Shown here: positions 25,501-37,261 of the stretch, piece after piece
How the letters are laid out: each line of letters starts with the position of its first letter
Position numbering within the stretch: the first letter of the stretch is position 1
Origin: Carallia brachiata
Taxonomy: Eukaryota > Streptophyta > Magnoliopsida > Malpighiales > Rhizophoraceae
DNA length: 64,000 nucleotides
Reading direction: 5' to 3'
Assembly (NCBI GenBank): GCA_021464245.1
Contig: JADCRB010000047.1
Span: 292,676 to 356,675 of the forward strand
Program-made: the position numbers and the translations under genes
The notes under the pieces: model-generated
Told to the model about the DNA's origin: nothing
The model's database searches: none
The model's input: the letters and a program-made list of their open reading frames with translations, nothing else

Positions 25501-27687
25501 TCTTTAGTATAGATCCTGACAGCTAGAGACAAACAAAAAATTCCCAGAAATTCAAAGGACCCAGATGCCAATAAAAGTTTCAGACACCTAGCAATCCGAC
25601 AGCAGGCCACCCACGCTATGCTCAGGACAATGGCAGGCTGCTGGCAAGCAAAAAGATTTCTTTTTTGGGGTAAGTAAGTGGCGGAACAGGGTGAAAGAAA
25701 TTGGATAGGAAAAGGAGTTGACAATTCAGCAAGCATATTCTACCACTTGCATGATATGGGAAAAGAAGTTTGTATAGTGAATAAGAAATTAGGGTAGTGT
25801 GTGATCTATGAAATCATTTTCTACCTTTGTTCGCTCAGGAAAAGTAGAGGAATGTACTTCTTGGTTGCCCGACACATCAATTCCTTCTTCTTTTAAAATT
25901 TCAGCAGAAAGTCTCCAATTTATAAGAGCTATTTCAGCAAATCTACTGATGCAAGCTTGTATTTCTGGCTTGTACCTCTCAACCCAAGCAGCAGATGATG
26001 CTATAACAGCTAAATCTCCAAACACATCAACGATTAATCCAGACAATCTGCAGTATATTAGCAACATGAAATTTAACCAAAAAAAAAAAAAAAAACATTA
26101 GTTTGCACATAAACAATCTAGGGTAAAGTTTAAGCGACAATGACAATTGTGGATAGGTAACTACTATTCAAAACACTGGTAAACCATTATGAAATCTATT
26201 AGTTTCTGCCTTTCTTTTATCCAATAACCTCGTAATATTACAATCCAACTGAACAAAAATTTTGACAGGAAGCTCTTAATTGCAACCATTTTGATACCAA
26301 CCAAATAATTTGCGTATACGACTCCACAAATCGCAACTGAAAAATATTTACAGGTAGAAGGAAGACCCAACCTGAAGATATTAAGACATTTACCTGTCTC
26401 CTTCACTATTGACAAGCCGATACGCATTTGTATGGGCAGAAGGTAGACCCAACCTCCTACGTAAGTCTACAGCAGCTTGAATTCTTGTTTCAAGAAGTTT
26501 CTCCATGTTCAATGCAGAAGAAGGGTCTCTACAATGCATAAATTAGGAATTAAGCAGCCTTTTATAGGAGATATAGATGAAACCAAATTGATTGTCTTGT
26601 CCCACATTAGCTACCTACCTTGCTGCTTCCTCTTCCAGCTGCATGAGCCTAACACAGAACATGGAAACTGAATTATACAAGCCCCATCCAATAGGTTTCT
26701 CTGTACCATCAGCTACCAGGACAATATCCCCAGTCTTGGGCGGTGGTCTGCCAATTATTCTGTCAACTGCTCCACTATATACCATTGGGCTTCCCTCTTT
26801 AAAAATTTGTGCCTTTCCCTTTTTCAACACAACTTTAGCAACACCTACAGAAGCCACACCAATAACAGGAAGCTTTGGTAATCATAACAGAAAGGATCCA
26901 TGTATTATGCCTAACAACTGCATAATATGTGGACAGCGAAAAACTTCTTGGCAGGAGGAATTGAAGAATCAATGCAAATACCGTAGAGTGTCCCAATTCC
27001 AAGTCAATAAATGAGCCACTTTATGTTTCTAATCATCAATGATAGATCATTGGACAGGAAGAATTGAAGATTCAATGCAAATACATACAGATTCCTAAAC
27101 AAAAATTTTGAACATCTTTTAGGTCCACAACAATGCAGCAAGATGAACAAGCGAAAAGACAAATACATTTTCCACAATTCAATCAACACAATATCAATTT
27201 ACCTAATGAATAATTAGTGAAAAGAAGAACCAATTTTCGATGACCCGCTAATACCAGGCTATTCCCCTGTAGACCATTTTTTAAAGACCTACCCGGTAAA
27301 ATAAGGCACACATACAAACTCTATTTATCATTCTTAAGCTTAAAACCTAAAACCTTGAAAAAGTTCAAGGCTTTACATCACAAGAACCCAAAAGGCTCCA
27401 GAATTTAAGTAAAGAAACAACATTTTTAAGCTTCATCTTAGTGCTTACCATTTGACGATACAAAGAAGGATATTTAAAAAAAAAAAAAAAACACACACAC
27501 ACATCTCTGTAAATACACAAATTACAAACACACAGAGATAGAGAGAGAGAGAGAGACCTTTGGGATGAGAAGAACCAATGCTTTGAAGGGTAGAGGGGGA
27601 TGACAAAGAAGAAAGAGGCGGAGATTTGAAGAGGCACAGATTTGCTGCTGCTGCTGTATGCTTCAATTGTTTCATGCTGCCCTTCAT
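22582..27687 (-). CDS. RlmI-like PUA-domain SAM-dependent rRNA methyltransferase, probably organellar
   Basis: Homolog of bacterial RlmI (23S rRNA m5C methyltransferase). Minus-strand exons: 27558-27687, 26619-26844, 26394-26528, 25825-26047, 24973-25159, 23873-24057, 23044-23181, 22582-22710, giving 450 aa in one frame. Residues 1-43 are Ser/Lys-rich and look like a transit peptide. A PUA domain follows (about 45-125, with [20 protein letters not shown]). The SAM fold has [16 protein letters not shown] near 277, the acidic GVDTS strand end, [11 protein letters not shown] near 352 and TCSCSG near 390, whose cysteines match the m5C active site. Intron 7 starts with GC rather than GT (minus-strand CAG then GCAAGT at 23043). 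The enzyme family is firm; the organelle and exact rRNA target are inferred. It is convergent with ALIS, with 250 bp between stop codons. Its ATG is at 27687. Confidence 0.9.
24148..24508. mobile_element. Foldback MITE in intron 5 of the methyltransferase gene
   Basis: About 360 bp of near-palindromic DNA. GTTAATATGCAAAAATATCA on the left matches the reverse of TGATATTTTTGTATATTAAC on the right, and the similarity continues through AGTAATAAATTTAGC-type blocks. AAATATATG flanks both sides (24139-24147 and 24509-24517), a candidate 9-bp target duplication as made by Mutator-like elements. A relative lies at 29738-30045. Confidence 0.75.
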
Positions 27688-27797
27688 CACCCTACCCTTC
27701 GTCTTTTTGGATGTTTTTCACAGTTTCACACTACCAAAGAATTCTAACTTCCTAGGCACTGATGTGCTAAACTGACATGCTGTAGAGAAACTTCAGT

Positions 27798-27835
<38 letters not shown>

Positions 27836-28229
27836 CATATACATATATCCTACCTTCTCGGTTCTGTTTGCTTTCATTACGGGGCGACAGCCCTTCTGCC
27901 CCGTGTTTGCTGCTCAGTGCGCAGTATCGTCCTCCTAGTTCCGCTACTTTAGTTTTAAATTTCAATTTTTTTTTGCCTTCATTTGATTTTTTTTTTTAAT
28001 TTTTATGTTTTTATTAAAAAAAGTTTAGATTAAGAAAAGTTATCCCAAAATCAGTGAGATATGCAGGTTTCAAAAAAAAAGTTTATATTGGACAGTTTAT
28101 ATTAGACTTGCATATCATCCAATCAATTTGAAGAGTGATGATAATAATCAGATAAATAATTCAATTTATGGCCCAATGAATTTCAATTAATCTAAGAGCA
28201 CGTCTCTTACCCCATAACCCAATTCATAA
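27688..28229. other. Intergenic, upstream of the methyltransferase gene
   Basis: Holds a TATG microsatellite (about 27805-27836) and CA-free AT-rich DNA. The probable minus-strand promoter of the methyltransferase lies here, but I see no decisive TATA box. Nothing else recognised. Confidence 0.4.
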
Positions 28230-28988
28230 GTTAAGTTAGATTGCTATCCTATATACCCTTTGTGCTACAGTGCACTGAGAGCATCCTACTATCTTTGTCA
28301 CCCGATTGGTTTGGCTTGAGCGTTAGTGCTTTGTTGTGTGCTTTGATACCCTTAATGGGTTCGATAGGGGCTTCTGTCCCCTTTGTTTGATTTCGTTTCT
28401 TTAGTTTCACTAGTGTTTGGTGTGGTTTGCCTGATTCGGTCGGGTTCCTTCCTGTGATTGGCTCGATGTTGAGATCCTCGATGGTCTTTTCCGCCTTCAA
28501 AGGTTGGAGAGACATGGTTTTGGGTTTTGAGGGTCGCCGAATATAGTCTGTTGTACTTCTCGTCAGAGTCTTGCATGTCTTTTGCTCGATCGCTGGTCAC
28601 CCCTGTTGGTCGGTCTTCCTTTGTTCAGCTTCTTTGTACCTTGTGGTGTTTGAGTGTGATTTGCACTTAGTGTTTGCGATTTGGCGTGTTTGGCTTGCAA
28701 TTAGCATTTTGTTAGGAACCTGCCGTCGACAACTCTTCAGAGCTAGCCTGCCTCCAGGTGGTCGGGGGTGATATCACTTGTTAGCGATGGAGGGTTGAAG
28801 ACAAAGGTGTCTCTGTGGTCCATTTCAATCCTTCTTTGCGGTTTAGGCCTGTGGTGGGCTATGACTTATACGTGTGTATAACTAAATTGTCTTTGTAAAA
28901 TTAGTGTGAGCTTTTTTTTGATTTGACTTTCCTTGTTCATAGTTTCTCTAAAATGAAATCGTTTCCGTTGATTAAAAAAAAAAAAAAG
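28230..28988 (+). mobile_element. 3' end of a LINE-like non-LTR retrotransposon
   Basis: A block of clearly higher GC content than its surroundings, ending in AATGAAATCG...TTGATT and a pure A run (28976-28988), as in the 3' ends of plant L1-type elements. No reverse transcriptase remains, so it is 5'-truncated. GGCCCAAT occurs just after the A run and also at 28169, a possible target duplication. Exact left edge uncertain. Confidence 0.6.
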
Positions 28989-30655
28989 GCCCAATTTGAT
29001 TTTTCAAATCGAATAATTATAACAAAATAAATGATGCAAAAGGTAATTTATGCTGGATTTGGTTATAAAATCGAAAATTTCAAAACTTTCAGTTTCTTTT
29101 ACCTTCAGTTTCACCATGTTAAATTCTTTGTGACGATGGCTACAAAAGAGCTATTAGTCTATCGCTCTGTTCCTGTTAGGTTCTTAGTCCAGTCAGACGA
29201 AAATTCAGATATGGCCGCCTATTTGTCCCTCCTTGGAACATGATTACGGCAATCTTTGGGAACGACCGAAAAAACAAACATGCCTAATTGAGGAGACAGC
29301 TTGCATGGGGAGGTGTGCAGTGCTTTGGGCTTATTGTTCCTTCGTGCTTCTCAATACTTGACATTCTTCAGCTTTTTTCTTTTTCCTTTTTTTTTTTTTT
29401 GGGGGTTGGGGTGTTTTCTAAAAGCTTGCGAATGAGACCGGAGATTTCCGAGTTTAAGGGCAATTTTTGCAGTTGCCACGAATAAGAAAAATAAACGAAG
29501 ATGATACCATCAAAAGTGTTAATTTAGTTTGTAATTTAACGTGTTCTTAATTATATTGATTTAAATTTAATTCTTAACAACTACGCTTTCATACTTGTAA
29601 AAGTTGTGCTTTAGCACACTGACTGATTTAATACTTGTTAATATCTAGGTTGAGTGTGTTAGACACTTACTCGAGTTCAATAATATTTAGATAATAAATT
29701 TAAATTAGTGTGACAATGATATTCCGATCTCACTTCACAAGTGCCATAATTTTTTGTTAATATACAAAAATATCATTATTTTTATTCAAAGTAATAAATT
29801 TAACACAAATTTAAAAAAATTAATAATTTATTTCTCTTTGAATTTTTTTAACAAATCTATTACATAATAATTTTACATGTTTAGAATCTATTATTGAAAT
29901 AGATAAATTATCTTTAAAAATTTTTACAGTGTGCTAGATTTATTATAAAAAAATTTAAAAATAAATAAATTATTATTTTTAAAAATTAATACTAAATTTA
30001 TTATTTTAAATAAAATTAGTGATATTTTTATATATTATTATTATTTCTTCGTTGAAAAACAAAAAAGAAGACGTGATGAGAGAAAATAAAATGAGATGAA
30101 AGGACTTCAAATCTAAGAAAAGTCCCGTTATATGAACGCACCATTTGAGAGATGGGTGGGTCGTCAAAGGGGGGCCGTCCTCTCAAAATAGAGGGAGACG
30201 CGGTCACGCGGCTTCCCTCTCAGGTCATCTCCTAACTTTTCTCAACAATTCAGCCTCTTTTTGATAAGACGAATGGCAAAAGGCAAAGGGTATAATCAAT
30301 CAATCTGGAAGTTTGAATAGTCAAATAGAAGAAAATTCAACTCCCAATTTACGAACGAAAATGTTTTGAGGGCACGGGACTTTTGCGTCCTCTTCCTCTT
30401 CCTCTTGCGCATGTACAAAAATAAAAGAGTGCCACGATTACACATTCACAATGGCAATGGTGGGCATTCATAAAAACTATATATTAATGCACATCGTGAT
30501 TTTATATTACAAAACACCTTTATCATCCGCGTCGCTGCGAGAAACTTATAAGCTCATCTCCAAATAATTAACTTGTTCTCCGGTAAAAACAGTACTTGAC
30601 TTTTTCCCTTTTTTTTTTTTTAATTAAAAAAAGAGGAATAAATAAATAAATAAGA
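28989..30655. other. Intergenic
   Basis: AT-rich spacer between the LINE tail and the first DUF4228 gene. It includes the foldback element at 29738-30045. Bases 30090-30450 are less AT-rich but have no ORF of coding character. The tandem block begins at about 30455. Confidence 0.5.
29738..30045. mobile_element. Foldback MITE related to the one at 24148
   Basis: GTTAATATACAAAAATATCA near the left end pairs with TAGTGATATTTTTATATATT near the right end. The AAAGTAATAAATTTAACAC block also matches the 24148 element. It is more diverged and AT-enriched; no coding content. Confidence 0.65.
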
Positions 30656-31549
30656 TCAGAGGATGATGCCTTCGTAAATGGTAGACAATCTGAGCCTAAA
30701 GGAACGAATTGCGGTGAATTTCGTTTGCCTGGAACCGGAAGCGTACTTTTGCACACTCGTTCTTATTCTGAGTGAACCGGATCTGGAAGCAATGCGGCGG
30801 GGGGCCTGCGATTGTGGCTTTGGTTGATGATCGAAGGCCTTGATAGAATTGTTGTTGAGAATTTCGTAATAATAATCATCATAATTACTACTAGTAGCCT
30901 GCTGACGATGAGGCGTGCTGCTGCCGCTGCTGCTAGGATGACGATTATCGAGCACTGCTGGAAGCGGAACAACAACAGCAGGAGAGACACGGTTTTGGCG
31001 GCGAGGGCGGCGGTGGAGGAGGCCATGGGATTCGGCCGAGTGCTTTTTGTTATGGTTAATGTTGTTTTGCTTCTTTGCCTTCGACTTGGAATTGGAGTTG
31101 GAGGAGAGGTTTTGGAGGGCGAGGGCGGCTTTGACGGCCAAAGCAGCCATGTCGGACGAGCTGAGCCTGCGGTGAAGCCTGGAAGTGAGAAGAACGTAAT
31201 AGATGTGATCGGGGGAGAGAGGAGAGTGGGAGTCCATGACTGGAATGTAATCCTCGTAAGTCAATAGATCCGCATCGCACAGAATCCACGGTGATGATGA
31301 TGATGATGATTTCGATGCTGATGTTGATGTTGATGATGTTATGGAGGAGGGAGTGCTGCTACTGGCTGCTTCTTGTTCTTCTTGTTCTTCTTCGTGAGCA
31401 AGTACTTGAGAAGCAAGAACCGGAAGACGGTACTCTCGAAGCTGGCCGTTGATAGAGATGACTTTGGCGGTGGTGGCCGGAGGAGGGGGAGGAGGATGAT
31501 TATGATAATGATTTTCATCGGGAAACGAAAGTGAGAAACAGATGCCCAT
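30656..31549 (-). CDS. DUF4228 (PADRE) domain protein, tandem copy 1
   Basis: Single-exon gene of 297 aa. It begins MGICFS: Gly2 with Ser6 suggests N-myristoylation and Cys4 possible palmitoylation, so membrane attachment is likely. An N-terminal DUF4228 core follows, with AKVISINGQLREYRLPVLAS, then CDADLLTYEDYIPVMDS and DHIYYVL...RLHRRLS. The middle is a Ser/Asn-rich, probably disordered region, and the C-terminus is basic (KYASGSRQTKF and AIRSFRLRLSTIYEG). Members of this family respond to pathogen and abiotic stress; no enzymatic function is known. It is about 80 per cent alike to the copy at 38272-39201 and both are intact. The start is fixed by the conserved MGICFS. Confidence 0.93.
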   Translation of the reverse strand: MGICFSLSFPDENHYHNHPPPPPPATTAKVISINGQLREYRLPVLASQVLAHEEEQEEQEAASSSTPSSITSSTSTSASKSSSSSSPWILCDADLLTYEDYIPVMDSHSPLSPDHIYYVLLTSRLHRRLSSSDMAALAVKAALALQNLSSNSNSKSKAKKQNNINHNKKHSAESHGLLHRRPRRQNRVSPAVVVPLPAVLDNRHPSSSGSSTPHRQQATSSNYDDYYYEILNNNSIKAFDHQPKPQSQAPRRIASRSGSLRIRTSVQKYASGSRQTKFTAIRSFRLRLSTIYEGIIL

Positions 31550-31707
31550 AGAGCTTTATGTAATAGAGACGTTCTTTTTTCAGGTAGGTTGAAATGAAAT
31601 GAGGAATGAGGAATGAGGAATGAGCAAGAAGGAGGCGTGGCTTGGCTGCTGAGTTTTTGAGGCGGTGGAGAGGGGTCTATCATTTCACACGGATAGCCCA
31701 CGCTCTT

Positions 31708-31717
31708 CAATATATAG
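31708..31717 (-). promoter_or_regulatory. TATA box of DUF4228 copy 1
   Basis: Minus-strand TCTATATATTG lies about 160 bp upstream of the ATG at 31549. The same motif occurs at the homologous place in copy 2 (39384). A MITE is inserted only 13 bp further upstream. Confidence 0.65.
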
Positions 31718-31730
31718 ACCATAGAGGGAC

Positions 31731-32228
31731 GGGATAAACACTTTTTTGGTCCTAAACCTTTAGGTTTTTTTACGTTTAAGTCCTAAACCTTTTTGACATT
31801 TCATTTGAGTCCTAAACCTTTTGATTTCTTACTACATCAGTCCTTTAAGTTACAAAAAGTAGTCAATCTATTAATAAATGAGTTTAACTTAATAAAAATC
31901 ATTTAAAAAGGTTAAATATATGAATTAAATATTTTTTTCATCAACAAAATATGCATATTAAATATTTTTTTAATCAACAAATATATGAATTAAATAGGTA
32001 ACATGCATATTTTTGACAGAAAAGACATTCAATTTATATATTTAATCTTTTTTAAATAATTTTTTGTAAAGTTAAAATTATTTTTTAATAAATTGATCAC
32101 TTTTGATAAACAGAGAGACTGATTTGGTAGAAAATTAAAAGGTTTAGGACTCAAATGAAATGTCAAAAAGATTTAGGACTCAAACGTAAAAAAACCTAAA
32201 GGTTTAGGACCAAAAAAATATTTATCCC
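31731..32228. mobile_element. Mutator-like MITE with 10-bp target duplication
   Basis: 498-bp element starting GGGATAAACACTTTTTTGGT and ending with the inverted form (GGACCAAAAAAATATTTATCCC, right end at 32228). The TIRs hold repeated TCCTAAACCTTT motifs and run for over 100 bp. ATAGAGGGAC is duplicated at 31721-31730 and 32229-32238, as expected for MULEs. No coding capacity. It is absent from the homologous promoter of copy 2. Confidence 0.93.
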
Positions 32229-33081
32229 ATAGAGGGACACTACACAATATTATATTATATAAAAAAAATAAAAAGGAAAAACAACAGAAAGAAATAAAAG
32301 ATGGAATGAGGTGATTGGAGTTTAGATTCATTCACTCATTCATTTGAATCTCTGACTGGTATATCTTTTGTTTTTGTCTGCCCTGTGAGGCTGCCGTGAT
32401 TGTGACTTGTGGTAGCGATTTGTTTTTGGACGCCAATCCATACTCGCTTTAACGTCAGCAAATCCGTCACCAGAGCACAAATTATAATATGGAATACACT
32501 AAAACTTATTTATTACACCGAAAAAGTTAATAGGCAGATATTGGTGGATCGAAGTTGATGGATTGATCGTTAATTTTTATAATTATAAATATATTTTATA
32601 TAATTATAATAATAAAAAATAATATAAAAAAATATTATTATTTTTTTATTTCACATATTTAATAATAATTACATAAAATATGTTCACAATTGTACAAATT
32701 AATATCTCCCCACGAGCGTTTGTCCACGGGCATCTACCTATATACTAACGCCCTTTATTATATCATATTGTGAGAATGACAACAACGCGCAATTTCAAAA
32801 TATTATTGTGTATAATATTGAAAACTTTTTGAATCAATTGTTATATACTTATATATATATATTATATAAAATAATATTTATATAATATAATAAAATATAG
32901 TCTGTTAATTTATTTACGTTAGGAGAATGAGACTTCTTTTTTTTTTTTTTTTGATACAAAAAAGAATGAGACTTTTTCTTATACGGATGTGTGGGGTTTT
33001 GGTTAGTAGTGTGGTACAGACGAATGGTACGCTTGTATTGTACTGTATTGTATTGTAAGCTGGAATTCCAACAACGGAAAA

Positions 33082-33210
33082 ATGTGCATGTCAGCGATGA
33101 CGCGGTATGACTACTACGTCTACGCGGACGCACTTCATCTCTCTCCGGGTGTCACCTTTGGCATGCAATTGCCTTGCCACTCAAGTAGTCTTTCTTTCTC
33201 TGAACTCTGA
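33082..33210 (+). other. Small ORF of the repeated upstream cassette, unit 1
   Basis: 42 codons from MCMSAMTRYDYY to VSFSEL-like end. The same ATG and frame occur in unit 2 (35114-35263, 49 codons, with a 21-bp in-frame length difference) and unit 3 (40080-40292, 70 codons, later stop). It could be a real small peptide, a relic exon, or chance. I do not recognise it. Confidence 0.25.
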
Positions 33211-33794
33211 AGTCAACACGTTACTTTTTTTCTAAAAGGAAATTTCCTTTTCTTCTTCTCTTCTTCTTCTCGGTAAGGCGAGATGTAATTAACTTGTCTC
33301 GTAATCTCACAGCAATTGTGTATCACATACACCTAAGTAATTATTTGCCGGAGTGTCTCATTGGATTTGGTCTTTTTTTTCTTCATCTCAAAAGACAGTC
33401 AAAGTTCATATAGAAGGATATAATTCTTATTATTAATTATAATCATATATTAAACTACTACAAATACCAACTTATCTATTACAACATTGTTTCATGATGC
33501 TTTAGTGAACTCACATTTTATTTTTTTAATAATAATAATTTCCTTTATTTTTTTGGTGTTTACACGGAGGGCATGGCCCAAAGTAAAGTAATTATATTCC
33601 TAGAAAAATAAATTCCAACCAAGTATACTTTGAGAATTTTATTGAGCTCCGAGGAGTTGGTTAAAAAAAAATAAATTACAATGTTGAGAATACTCAAAAG
33701 AAGTAAGTCAATCAACAGTTCGATTACTTTTCAGTGCACAAAAACTAAATGAACCAACCAATCTCTCTGAATCAGTGCACGATAGGAAGACACC

Positions 33795-34080
33795 AAGTAG
33801 CTTAAGGATGGGTTAGCGGCACACCCTGAAAAATATGCTAACATGCTCCGTTTGGGGGTCAGTTTCCACTATCACCTTTTGAAAGCCACTTTCCCAAGCT
33901 AGCTTTAGACCATGTAACATACTCCATATTTCTTCTCCGAAGATAGAAGTTACACCAATATTGAGAGCAAAAACCTAGATGCAAGATCCATAGTGGTCTC
34001 GTGCGATACCATCTGTTCCTGTATTTCCGAGATTACCATGAACTACAGTGTTGACTTTGACCCAGCCACTTGGAATTGTA
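33795..34080 (-). pseudogene. RNase H (RVT_3-like) remnant, unit 1
   Basis: Diverged copy of the remnant at 40956-41267. Minus-strand codons for KLAWESGFQKVI and the KVNTVVHGNLG-type stretch are recognisable, but stops and shifts interrupt it. It derives from a non-LTR retrotransposon-type RNase H domain. Confidence 0.6.
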
Positions 34081-34234
34081 TTTCGAATTAAAATTATAAT
34101 TGATATTTTTAAAATAAAAATTAATATTTTTAAAATATTTATTATTTTTATATTTTAAAAATATTAATTTTTATTTTAAAAATATTAATTATAATTTCAT
34201 TCGAAATAAAAATTAAGACAAATTCACTATATAT

Positions 34235-34237
<3 letters not shown>

Positions 34238-34270
<33 letters not shown>
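34238..34270. repeat. AT dinucleotide microsatellite
   Basis: Pure AT run of about 33 bp at the start of unit 2, next to a palindromic AT-rich stretch (34085-34215). Similar AT runs lie at 39763-39794 and 56161-56191. Confidence 0.95.
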
Positions 34271-34273
<3 letters not shown>

Positions 34274-35917
34274 TACTACAAAATATTATATTATATTATA
34301 AAAAATAAAAATAAAGGGAAAAACAACAGAAAGAAATAAAGAGGGGATGAGATGATTGGAGTTCAGATTCACTCATTCATTCATTCATTTTGAATCCCTG
34401 AGTGATATGTCTTTGTCTTTGTCTGCCCTCTGTGAGGCAGCTGTCACTGTGATTTGTGGTAGCGACTTGTTTTTGGGACGCCAACCGTACTCGCTTTAAC
34501 GTCAGCAAATCCGTCACCAAAACACAAATTATAATATGGAATACACTAAAACTTATTTATTATATTATATTATGAGAATGACAACAACGCGCAATTTCAA
34601 TATATTGCATACAAAATTGAAAACTTTTTATATGATATATATAAGAGATTTTTATAAGTTTTTGTTATTTTATTATATATTTTTTATAGATTATATAAAA
34701 TATTATTTATATAATATAAAAATATGATGTGTTTATACTCTTATTTATATGGGTCCAATTGTATCGATTGAGTAAATGGACAAGAAAAAAATTAAGCAAG
34801 ACAATTTATCGATTAAATCATACAACTAAATAATTATAATTATAATAAAAAAATAATAATTGTCAATATAATTTTATCAAAATTTTATTATTAATAATTA
34901 TCATATAATTATATAATCTAATCAATCGATTATATTATATCTAATTTTTATCAATTTTTGTTGGTCTCTAACTTATATAAAGAGAATTATACTTTTTTTT
35001 TTTTTTTCCTTGAGAACGAGACCTTTTTTAATGCGGATACGTAGGGTTGGTTAGCAGTGTAGTGCAGATGAATGGTACGCTTGTATTGTTAAGTGGAATT
35101 TCAGCAACGGAAAATGTACATGTCAGCGATGACGTGGTATGACTACTACGTCTGGGCGGCCGCTTTCCATCTTCATCTGAATGTCACGTTTGGCAGGCAC
35201 TTAATTTTCCTTTCTCCTGAATTTCCTTGCCACTCAAGTAGCGTTTCTTTCTCCCAACTATGAAGTTAATTATAGGGATAGATTTAGAATAAAAATTATA
35301 GAGAAGTAAATTTTATGTGTATAAACATGACAATAAAATTAATATATATGATGAAATATAAAAAAAATTATATTAATTATTTTTATTAATAAATATTATA
35401 ATTGCATTATATAAGTTTTAATATTTTTAAATTATTTTTTTATTTTTTACATAATTAAATATATTTTTTATATAAGTAATTATTTGATTATTTAGTTATT
35501 TACCTTTTATTTGATTGCATAATAATTTTTTTATGATAGTTATTGTGAAAAAAATATTTTTTCTAGATTTTTTTTTGTTTTTTTAATTTCTATTGCTAAT
35601 AATTTATTTCACTAAAATATAAAATATTTCTTAAAAGACAGTATAAAAATAAGAAAAATTTTATTCAAATATTTTTGGAAATTAATGAAAATATCAATGA
35701 AATTAGTTTTAGAAAACAAAGTTGTGAATCTAGAAACCCAAAGAATAAAAAAATGCATTTAAATTGCAAATTTGGAAAACAAATCAAAAAAAGAAAGGGC
35801 TCTCCAAAAACGGAAAGAAAAAACAAAAAAGAGAAAAAAAGTAAAAAGGGCTCTCCAAAAACAAAAAGAAAAAACAAAAATAAGAGCCTCCAACCAACGG
35901 GAATACGAAAACAAAAA

Positions 35918-37261
35918 TTTAAGGATTCATTTGGAATGGATTTTGTTTTCTATTTTTTGTTTAATTTTCACAAAAAAAACAGAAAACATATTTGATATCG
36001 TTTTTGTTTTTCTACTTTTTGTTGAAAAGTTGAAAGTATTTTTTATTAGAAAAAACAAATTGGGAAAACGATAAAATGATGTTTTCTTTTTTCTTTTTCA
36101 CTTTATTATCTCTTTCTCTCACTACATTTTCTCTCTCTACATCTTCTTCACCATATCTTTCCCTACTCATCCTCTCTTTATCCCTCTCTATTTTTTCTCT
36201 CTCTACTCTTTCTTTCTCTACTCATTCTCTTTCTACCCTCTCTCTCTCTCTCCTTTTCTCTCTCAATTATTATCTCTACTCATTCTCTCTCTGTCATCTT
36301 TCGCTCTCTCAGTTTTCTCTCTTTGTCATTCTCTTTATTCAATCTCTCTCTACTCACCTCTCTCCTTTTTCTCTCTCAACCATTTTCTGTACTCATTCTC
36401 TTTCTAGTCTCTCTGTCTCTCTCTCGCTTTTTTTTTCTCAACTCATTCTCTCTCTACCCTCTCTCTCTTTCTCCCTCAACCATTCACTCTACTCATTTTC
36501 TCTCTACCCTCTCTCTCTCCCCTTTTTCTCTCTCTACTATTCTCTCAACTCATTCTCCCTCTAATCTCTCTCTCTTTTTTCTCTTTCTACCATTCTCTCT
36601 ACTCACTCTCTCTACCCTCTCTCTCTCTCCTTTTTCTCTCTCAACCATTTCCTCTACTCATTCTCTCTCTACCATCTCTCTCTCTCCTTTTTCTCTCTTT
36701 GCCATTCTCTTTACTCAATCTCTCTCTATCCATTCTCTCTCCTTTTCTTCCTCAACCATTCTCTCTCTACTTTCTCTCTCTTTCTCTCTTTTTTCTCCCT
36801 CAACCATTCTCTCTACTCACTTTCTCTCTACCCTCTCTCTCCCCCTTTTCTCTCTATACTGTTCTCTCTACTCATTCTCCCTCTACTCTCTCTCTCTACT
36901 CAGTCTCTCTCTTATTTTCTCTCTCTACCATTCTCTCTACTTATTCTCTCTCTACCCTCTCTCTCTGTGTCCATTTTCTCTCTCTCCCCCTTTTCTATCT
37001 ATTTTCTATCATCTCTCTTTAACCATTCTTTTTATTTTTTTATCTCTCTATCAACCATTCTCTATATTTTTTTCTCTCTATTCATACTTTTTTTTTACCA
37101 TTTCTCTCACTATCCTTTATCTATATACTTTTTTATTCTTATAAAAAAAGAAACAAAAGTTAACAACAATAAACACAAAAATTCAGCAAATAAAAAAAAT
37201 ATATATATATATAAGAAATAGTAACAAAAAATTAACTGCATTTCCAAACATACCCTAAACG
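35918..37261. mobile_element. Nested element enclosing the pyrimidine tract
   Basis: Left end TTTAAGGATTCATTTGGAAT faces an inverted right end (reversed, TTTAGGGTATGTTTGGAAAT), followed on both sides by related T-rich sequence. No coding content beyond the low-complexity tract. Class uncertain. Confidence 0.5.
36079..37135 (+). repeat. About 1 kb polypyrimidine minisatellite
   Basis: Nearly pure C/T on the plus strand, built of irregular repeats of motifs such as ACTCATTCTCTCTCTACCC and CTCTCCTTTTTCTCTCTCAA about 50 bp apart. It reads open in all forward frames as Leu/Ser/Phe, an artefact of composition. Long mirror-like purine/pyrimidine tracts can adopt triplex DNA. Confidence 0.93.

Larger units (their letters stand above)
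30455..34080. repeat. Tandem block, unit 1
   Basis: Unit consisting of a DUF4228 gene, its upstream region and, at the right end, a reverse-transcriptase RNase H remnant. It begins at CAATGGTGGGCATTCAT (30455), the same sequence that starts unit 3 near 38080. It contains the conserved upstream cassette (32330-33330) also present at 34340-35260 plus 37427-37700, and at 39480-40480. Differs from the others by a MULE-type MITE at 31731. Confidence 0.85.

Noticed and set aside
28249..28771. Frames on both strands in the GC-richer block
   Set aside because: The block ends in a poly(A) run and looks like a LINE 3' region. The frames show no reverse transcriptase or other domain.
36076..37144. Long Ser/Leu-rich open frames
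   Set aside because: They come from the C/T-only repeat, are open in all three forward frames and show no codon structure.
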